DNA of 64,000 nucleotides from Ryuthela nishihirai (Eukaryota; Arthropoda; Arachnida; Araneae; Heptathelidae). Location: assembly GCA_038380435.1 (NCBI GenBank), contig JAWZYU010000013.1, positions 9,313,901 through 9,377,900 on the forward strand, read 5' to 3'. The position numbers were made by a program, and so were the translations under genes. The notes beneath the pieces are model-generated. The model was not told the origin of the DNA. It was given only the letters and a program-made list of their open reading frames with translations, and did no database searches. Below are positions 57,038 to 64,000 of this stretch, in pieces. Position 1 is the first letter of the stretch; every line of letters starts with the position of its first letter.

Positions 57038-58310
57038 ATGTCCTGTCGAAGAACACAGCATCCATATGACCAGGTTTCTGACTTTGATCAAGGGAGAATT
57101 GTGGGATTACAGGAAGGCAGATTATCGTACCTAGACATTGGTGCTTATGTTGGACACAATTCTGTTACAGTGATGAGAATATGGCATCAGTGGGTAGAGG
57201 AGGAATGAACTCATTGATGTGAGGGATCTCAAAGGCCCCATCATACAAACGAACAATAGGACAGACATCTCGTGCATATGGCTTTGAATGATCATATAGC
57301 TACATCAGTTAGGGCTCAACAGTTAGGGTGTGTTGCACATCAACCAGTGTCCGCACATACAGTTTGACATTATCTGCTGCATTGGAGCATCTTTTCTAGG
57401 CGCCCACTGTTCGACTACCATTGACTCTACAACACAGGCATATGTGACTGCAATGGTGCCAAGAACACCATGCATGGATGGTGCGAATGGAATCGCATCT
57501 TTTTTTCAAACGAATCCCATTTCAGTATGCAGCACCATGATGGACAAATCCATATCTGGCTGTACCGCAGTGACAGGCTCAGTAAGACATGCATGATGCA
57601 GCACCATACATGTCTGGCCCCTGGTGTTATGGTATGGGGTGTCATTGGACTCCACTCATGCATGTGCCTCATATGCATTACTAGTACTTTGATTTGAACA
57701 GCCAATGTTACATCACTGAGGTGTTGGAGCCTGTGGTTGTACCTTATCTTCAGGGGCTCTATGCTGCCATTTACAATATAACAGGGGCGGGGGTGGCTCA
57801 GTCAGTAGCGCGCCAAGCTCGTAATCTGTAGTTCCCAGGTTCGAGTCCCAGCTGGGTAAGCGTCGAGATTTATCTCCGCAAAATTCCCTGCCCACGGTCA
57901 GTAGGGGACACCGATGGGCTTGGAAAGGCCGCCATCCATCGGATGGGACGTTAAGCTGTGGCCCCGTTTGCGGGAGAGCCATACCTTGTGCACGTTAAAG
58001 AACACGCTGGAATGCCTTGACGGGAGGCGACCATCTGTCTCCCAACAGCTGGGTCCCCTCCCCCAACCTTCTCTGAGCCTTCGGGGTCCATGTGACCTGG
58101 CCATTTAGCCCATGGTGTGCAAAAAAGTGCTGCTCAGAGGTAAAACAACCCAACCCAACAACCAATATAACAATGCCTGACCACATGTGGTATACATCAT
58201 CCAACAATTCCTGTATAGCCACCATGTGACACTTCTGCCTTGGCCTTGCACGTTCACCAGATCTGTTCCCAATTGAACATGTCTGGTCCATGATCTCACG
58301 ATGACTAGCA
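57038..58310 (+). pseudogene. Tc1-like transposase remnant
   Basis: ATG 57038 opens MSCRRTQHPYDQVSDFDQGR and VTVMRIWHQWVEEE, the N-terminal helix-turn-helix half. The catalytic domain follows in pieces: WNRIFFSNESHF (the catalytic Asp of the usual FSDE is Asn), TCLAPGVMVWGVIG, the DNA(R)PH block disrupted by SINE-B with Asp read as Asn and the Arg codon now TGA, and finally ARSPDLFPIEHVWSM with the third acidic residue (Glu). Several stops and frame changes. The changed acidic residues alone would abolish activity. Confidence 0.9.
57784..58162 (+). mobile_element. SINE-B copy inserted in the Tc1 transposase
   Basis: Full plus-strand SINE-B (GGGGCGGGGGTGGCTCAGTC to AACCCAACCCAACAAC) flanked by CAATATAACA (57774-57783 and 58163-58172). 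The target lies exactly at the second catalytic aspartate region of the transposase. Confidence 0.93.
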
Positions 58311-58605
58311 CACCAGACACCAGCAGCTGCTACAACAGATGAACTTTGGTTATATATCGAAACTGCATGGACTGACATTCCCCAAACACACATTTGACGT
58401 CTCATCCTCTCAATGCCGGACCGTGTAGCAGTGGTTATTGTTGCTCATGGTGGCTACACAACATACTGATTTCTTTGTATTCCACAAGTCTAACCAAGTT
58501 GTATTTGTAATCATTTGATCCTTATAACATAAACTATGTATTCACTAAATATGGCTTTGATATCTCGTCTTTCCTATTGTTGCACTTTTAATGGCCAGCA
58601 GTGTA

Positions 58606-59095
58606 TTTAACTAGATGTTCAAAAGTATTAGTTTTGCTGAAAAACATCTCATTAAAAAATAGTATTAACCTGACAGAGATGATGTCATTCAGTGGATTTG
58701 TGTTGCAAATAACTTTCTCACAGGAAGTGAAGGTTAATTGTTGGGAAGATATTGCACTCACAGGTAGTGGCAGATGCAGAATAGTGCAAAGATAAATATG
58801 TAAGATTCAGTTGATGTCAGATTATAGTTTGTCCTATAAATCTGAAGTTTTAATGAAGTGATTAAAATAGGATAATTTTTTAATTTTTTAGCTTATCTAC
58901 TTTGGGGGGAGGGAGTCAAGTACATTATATAAAGTGTATTCTGCAATTTTGAAAATTTCCAGAGAGTTGAATAGAGTTGCTGAAATATTCGCAATTTGGA
59001 AATAAAATTTTGCCAACTGAGAAAATAAATAAGCACTTTACATAAATTTGATTATGTCTCTGTTAGGGATGTTCCCAAGATTTCATTAAACGTTT
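58606..59095. other. AT-rich sequence, nothing recognised
   Basis: No supported feature; the last ~130 bases already show the TTTTGCCAACTGAG motif of the following array. Confidence 0.35.
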
Positions 59096-59755
59096 TCTCC
59101 AAATTTTGCAATTTACCTACATAATGTCAACTCCCCTTGATCTTCCCCTAGTTGCATTGATTTTGCCACCATGTCATAATTTTACAAAAAGAAAAATCCC
59201 TATTTTTACCTCTCACCTCAATTTTACCAAGTCACTTCGAATTTTTCCCAAGTTGTCTCCATTTTCCCAACTGTCCTTAATTTCATAAAACCAATCCCAA
59301 TTTTCACAGTTACCTGTAATTTTCTATGTGACTTCGAATTTTGGCAACTGCCCTAGATTTGCCAAGTTGCCTCGATTTTACCAACTTGCTATAATTTTAC
59401 TGAAACAATCCCAATTTTTACATCTCACCCAGATTTTACCAATTCCCCAAGATTTTACCAATCATTCTTAATTTTATAGAAACAATTCGATTTTTCACAA
59501 CTCATGTGCATTTTACCAAGTTGCTTTATTTTTTTTCTAACTGTCATATATTTTTCTAACTTGCCATAATTTTACAGAAGAAAAAATTCCAATTTTTACA
59601 TCTCATCTGAATTTTATTAAGTCACTTCGAATTTTGCCAACTCTTCTTAATTTCACAAAAACAATCCTAATTTCACAATTCACCTGCGTTTTAGCAAGTG
59701 GTTTTGAATTTTGCCAACTGCCCTAGATTTTTCCAACTCCACTTTTTTTTTTTGG
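59096..59755 (+). repeat. Satellite-like array with ~20-bp subrepeats and ~180-210-bp higher-order period
   Basis: The motif AATTTTGCCAACTGCCC/AATTTTACCAAGTTGCC recurs about every 18-22 bp. A larger pattern, AATTTTACARAA...AATCCCAATTTTTACATCTCAC...TTTTACCAAG..., recurs near 59178, 59392 and 59570. It ends at a poly-T/poly-G run (59742-59762). Not coding. Confidence 0.8.
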
Positions 59756-59774
59756 GGGGGGGGGCTTCCCCTTC

Positions 59775-60900
59775 AAAGCTATGCCCCTGGATGTCACTAA
59801 ACTTGCACTTAGGTTCATTGTCTGCCCATAACAGAATGTGCAATAAAGAAATGACATATGCAGGCCGAACAAGTACAACTTCCTCCTTGTGATTCCTGTG
59901 AAAAGATGACTGCCATGATTTGATAACAGGCTTAATTTCAGAGAACTTGTTATGAATCTGTTCCAACTTAAATTATTGCCATTGTGCCTAGAGCTTGAGA
60001 GAAAACACTGCCAGAAGTCTATGTATAGAACCAGCAGCAGAGAGCTGTAATGCAGGTTAAGATGCCCATGTGCACTTGGACTTGAAATAACTTAAGTGAG
60101 CATAAAGGTCAATTTCTGCTCAAAGATCAGATAAAGGAACTGGTCTCTGCCTCAACTGTAATGATGGTACTCCCGAGCTGCAGGGTTCAGATGCAGATTA
60201 TGCTTATGGCTGGAAAAAGCACACTTAAGTGGTCTTCTGTGGGGGAGAACCAAAACCCATTGGCCATCACCCAAACAGAGAATTTGTTCATTCAAAGGCA
60301 ATTCAGCAAGTGTTTTCCCATCTAAGAATTTGTTGACTTTTTGCTGGACTGTTTGCAGTTGTCGTTCAACGACCCTCATGTTGGATGAAGGGTAAAAAAT
60401 TCTAAGATCATCAACATAGAGGGTATTGCCTACAGTCAGAGGAAGTTGTCAAGTTATAGAATTTATCTTGGCAGTAAAAAGTGCAACACTAAAGACACAG
60501 ACTTGTGGTACCACCTGTTCTTGAGGGTAAGGTTACGACAGAGTGTTGCCAACATGGACATGAAACGAATGTGATGAAAAGAAGTTGGAGATGAAGATTG
60601 GTAAAGACATGGAGGTCACAAAGAATGCTGAATCTCCAACCCACATGGTACATATTTAGGATTGATAATTAGTAGGATGTGTAGTTCCCACTCATCTTCT
60701 GGACTTTATTCCACACAAAACGTATATTTGATTCAAGAATTCCTTCTGGCTCTGGCCCCAGATGAAACAGGCATTTGCCCGGAGTGCTTGAATGTTTCAA
60801 AGTTGGAAAATGTCAGATATCTTCAAAACACCCCCCAAGCTTTGTTCCGAACTTTATGAGCTGCGATGCAGTGAGGATTCTTCCATAGTTTAGGAAATTG
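59775..60900 (-). mobile_element. I-like LINE J5, internally deleted
   Basis: Minus-strand copy of the J1 family: the 3' part (CACTTAGGTTCATTGTCTGCC, matching the tail cysteine region), a jump past most of RNase H near 60050, the RT thumb region (MRVVERQLQTVQQKVNKF and CLGDGQWVLVLPHRRPLKC, 60152-60379), and after another deletion near 60660 the endonuclease/RT linker sequence matching 27.1-27.4 kb. It has no intact domain. Confidence 0.78.
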
Positions 60901-61966
60901 AGGAAATAATAATAAATAATAATGTTACAACAGATGAACGCACCACAATGGCATATGACAGGTGTACATGAATGCTCATTTATGCTTAGTGTGACGATTA
61001 ACGTTATTAACTGTTTAGAACGAGAATGTTTTGAAATAGTAAGAATTGTGAAAGAAAGCAAAGAGATAGTGGGAGTAGTAAAAGGAAGGAGATAGTGTAT
61101 AAAAATTAGTGTTGTGTAATGCTATGTAAAAGGACTGCTCTTATTTGATTTAAGATGAAACATGGTTCTGGTGGAGAAGAGGAATCAACAGTAAAGTTTG
61201 TTATTGGGTCCTCTATCAGGGGAGATCAATGTTAAATGTTTCACATGTATAAGGTATAAAGTTTTATTAAGGTTATTTAATATTGCAAATGAGATTCAAT
61301 ACAAAGTGATTTGTCTTTATGCTAAGAGAAATAGAAGTACTTATGTTAGATAAAATCGATTAATTTGTAATAATATTGTGTCATTGTAATAAATTACATC
61401 ATTCATACATTAGTGGCATACATAAGTGCTATTTATGAATTCACACTAAACTTTCATCTCTTTGAATTTATAACAATAATATATGTTTATTGACCATACA
61501 TAACACATAATACACTTAATAAAACACAATAAATGTATGATACATAAAACTTATACATAAATAATGAGATAAAATATATATAGACAATTCAATATGAACA
61601 AATATAAACAATTCAACGCGAAAAAATTTATTGTGAAATGAAATGCATCAAAATAGAAGCTATATAAGAACAACCAATGCTTTAAATTCTTACAAGTTGT
61701 CAAATTATATTATTATTTGTTATTGATATGCATTTAGATTTTACACCATTGATAATGATTCAAAACTTTAAATGCAGAAATAAAATTTCAAAAATCAGTA
61801 ATTTCAGATTTTGTCTATTAATGACATATGAAATGAGGTAATTCACTTAACAATGTGAAGTAATGATTCAATGTTGTTTATATTTAATAACTGTTGTCTA
61901 ATATAATTTTAAACATATTCTCATTTCTTTTCTTCCCATGTAATGCTTAGTAATTTATTAAAATTT
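60901..61966. other. AT-rich sequence, nothing recognised
   Basis: Short AAT repeats and A/T runs only. Confidence 0.35.
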
Positions 61967-62170
61967 TATGGAGCTAGAATTGGTTAGCACATTTGGCTAC
62001 AGATTTAAGGGACCTGGGTTTGAGCCTTGGGTAAGGCATGGATGTTCGTGCTGTTTTACTGCTGAGGTCCTACCATCCTCACAGATCTTCTACTACGGCA
62101 ATAAACTGACAGGCTCCTGTCAGACCTCTGTGGCAAGTAGCTGCTTGAAAGGGTATTTATTTATTTATGT
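61967..62170 (+). mobile_element. SINE-A copy, near full length
   Basis: Slightly degraded head (TATGGAGCTAGAATTGGTTAG), B box GGTTTGAGCC, body CTGCTGAGGTCCTACC, and terminal AGTAGCTGCTTGAAAGGGTA followed by (TTTA)n. Confidence 0.85.
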
Positions 62171-62437
62171 AGAATCATTATATGTCTATGGATAATTCTT
62201 TTCTTGAAAAAGGTACATAGTAAAGTTTTCTCTTTCTAAGATTTATTTCTGTACGTTTCAATTTTAATATATCTGTAGTTTTAAATGCAAAAAAAAAAGG
62301 ATTTTATAAATATATAACACAAGGACAACACACAAAAAGGCTTTGAAATGAAAATAGCCAATCTTAACTAATTTTGAGATGCTGAACACGAAAATGACAA
62401 TAAAATTTGTCGATTGGCACTTGTTTAGGAGAGACAG

Positions 62438-62821
62438 TTGAGTTGTTTTACCTCTGAGCGGCACTTTTTTGCACACCATGGGCTAAATGGCCAGGTCACA
62501 TGGACCACGAAGGCTCAGAGAAGGTTGGGGTAGGGGACCCACTGGAACAGCTGTTGGGAGACAGATGGTAGCCTTCCGTCAAGGCCATCCAGCATGTTCT
62601 TTAACGTGCACAGGGTATGGCTCTCCCGCAAACGGAGCCACGGCTTAACGTCCCATCCGACGGACGGCGGCCTTTCCAAGCCCATCGGTGTCCCCTACTG
62701 ACCGTGGGCAGGGCGGGGAATTTTGCGGAGATAAATCTCAACGCTGACCCAGCTGGGACTCGAACCTGGGAACTACAGATTACGAGCCTGGCGCGCTACC
62801 GACTGAGCCACCCCCGCCCCC
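62438..62821 (-). mobile_element. SINE-B copy, full length with target-site duplication
   Basis: About 384 bp from TTGAGTTGTTTTACCTCTG to GAGCCACCCCCGCCCC, flanked by TTTAGGAGAGACAG (62424-62437 and 62822-62835). The 14-bp duplication and low divergence suggest a recent insertion. Confidence 0.93.
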
Positions 62822-62835
62822 TTTAGGAGAGACAG

Positions 62836-63108
62836 AGATGGTCATGTATAAATGACTCAGTTCGCATTAAGTACATAGGTAAGCATTTCACAAAGCTGTA
62901 TTTTAAACTCTAGATTGCAACATATTGCGTTGTATTGCATCAGCCTACCATAAACACAACTCCTGAAGGTATTGCATCATTGTCTGATGCAATGTAGTTG
63001 AGTCATGACATTGCGGCTTTATGATCGCGGACAAAAGATGATGCAATTGTTAGTTGTAAGTGACATCTTGTAGGGTGAGCAAGTCTTTTGAGTGACTCCC
63101 ATTTACCC
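62836..63108. other. Short unassigned sequence upstream of the repetitive protein pseudogene
   Basis: Contains repeated TGATGCAAT/ATTGCATCA motifs (about 62935, 62980, 63040). No promoter can be called. Confidence 0.35.
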
Positions 63109-64000
63109 ATGAGTCATAAGTACAACACAAGTGATCCTTGCAGTTTCAATCCAGCAGTAGTGAAGCCTCATAACTGTGTTAATAGAGCAGATACATTTTG
63201 TTACGTTTGCAGGGTAGCAAGCCAGAAAAAGGGCCATTGTTCTAATAGTGAAAGCAGTGTACGAGTTTTATTTTGGATGCAAGATCTGGGACTAAGAAAA
63301 GGCCTGGGCCCCACACATATGCCGCAGTACTTGTGCAAGAAATCTTTTGAAGCGGCTGAAAGGCGAAAAAGTGGAGATGCCGTTAGCTGTTCCTATGGTT
63401 TGGAGAGAGCCAAGCAATCACACAAATGACTTCTACTTCTGCATGGTTCCACCTGTTTCTGGAGGCACCACAAGGAAAAAGAATTGGACAATAGCGTATC
63501 GGAATATACAATCTGCTCTCAGACCAGTTCCCAAACCTCCAAAATAATTTTCCATTGATTCCAATGATGATGAGGGAGGTGAACTGATGTCGGGTTCTCC
63601 GCAGCCTTCAGTGTTTAATGATGATCCATATGTCTGCCATGGTGCATCATCTGTGCCACACATTCTCACCGAAGACGAAATAAACGATCTTATTCGCGAT
63701 TTGGAGCTGTCCAAGGCCAAAGCAGAGTTACTTGGATCAAGACTTACACAATAGAATCTCTCATGGGAAATGTTCAAGTGACTTCGCTTTTAACCTGTCA
63801 TGAGCAATTTGTGCCTTACTTCAGAAAGGATGATGACCCTGTGTTCTGCTCTGATGTAGATGGCCTGATGAATGCCCTCAGAATCAAACATGACTCTCAA
63901 GAATGGCGACTATTCATAGACTAGAAATTGAGTGTCAAGGCGGTGTTGATGCATAATGGAAATCGACTTCCATCTATTCTGATTGGACACGCTGTCTATG
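63109..64000 (+). pseudogene. Repetitive arthropod uncharacterised protein, broken copy (runs off window)
   Basis: Resembles an uncharacterised high-copy arthropod protein family that I know from recall, with CxxC motifs. Order: ATG 63109, SDPCSFNPAVVKPHNCVNRA, TFCYVCRVASQKK; then frame 2 with VLIVKAVYEFYFGCKI, KAWAPHICRSTCARNL, MPLAVPMVWREPSNHTNDFY, FCMVPP, SALRPVPKPP, EDEINDLIRDLELSKAKAEL and LGSRL; then frame 1 with FVPYFRKDDDPVFC, SQEWRLFID and KAVLMHNGNRLPS. Lesions: frameshift in the A/G run near 63224-63233, TAA 63293-63295, TAA 63545-63547, TAG 63752-63754 with a nearby frame change, TAG 63922-63924. Function unknown; zinc binding is inferred from the paired cysteines. Confidence 0.8.

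Larger units (their letters stand above)
53219..58603 (+). mobile_element. Tc1-like DNA transposon carrying nested LINE-B and SINE-B
   Basis: The ends are perfect 26-bp inverted repeats (53219-53244 and 58578-58603, outermost CACTGCTGGCCATTAAAA) flanked by TA, as expected for Tc1/mariner. Removing the nested LINE-B (53448-57028) and SINE-B (57784-58162) with their duplications leaves about 1.4 kb, a usual length for Tc1 elements. The transposase remnant is at 57038-58300. Confidence 0.93.

Noticed and set aside
56993..57208. ORF beginning with a run of methionines
   Set aside because: The methionines are the (GAT)n LINE tail read in the ATG frame; the real Tc1 transposase ATG is at 57038.
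57784..57860. tRNA-Met-like gene
   Set aside because: It is the head of SINE-B, flanked by a target-site duplication and present in several copies.

Overview
The window looks like an AT-rich, transposon-laden piece of an arthropod nuclear genome. A chelicerate is my best guess and a horseshoe crab is possible, but nothing here proves the species. The evidence is a split protein-coding gene with large introns, tRNA-derived SINEs with target-site duplications, I-like and RTE-like LINEs, Tc1 and Tigger DNA transposons, and a repetitive protein family I know only from arthropods. I see no bacterial operons, CRISPR arrays or functional RNA genes.

The only host gene I can support is on the minus strand: the last three coding exons of a GDPD1-like glycerophosphodiester phosphodiesterase (lysophospholipase D type) at 48295-48360, 24092-24143 and 17264-17404. 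All have GT/AG junctions and compatible phases. Its introns (about 24.2 and 6.7 kb) consist largely of mobile elements. Exons further upstream were not found and probably lie beyond 64 kb.

Layout. 1-17 kb: non-coding, AT-rich DNA downstream of GDPD1, with a foldback element, SINE-A copies, a hAT MITE, LINE fragments and repeat arrays in both orientations at 11.4-12.7 and 13.6-14.5 kb. 17-24 kb: last GDPD1 exon, a decayed Tigger transposon containing a tRNA-like foldback, I-like LINE fragments, SINE-A and SINE-B. 24-48 kb: the large intron, with two long I-like LINEs (24.2-28.8, 34.2-37.9), Gypsy fragments (30, 40 kb), an RTE-like 3' end and LINE-B copies. 48-53 kb: a GDPD1 exon between two LINE-B copies, one carrying a SINE-B/SINE-A composite. 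53-58.6 kb: a Tc1-like transposon with LINE-B and SINE-B nested inside. 59-62.8 kb: a satellite-like array, another I-like fragment and more SINEs. 63.1-64 kb: a broken copy of the arthropod repetitive protein family, running off the edge.

All transposon ORFs seen are broken by stops, frameshifts, deletions or insertions. The 3' ends of SINE-B and the I-like LINE are similar, which suggests that LINE may have mobilised SINE-B.
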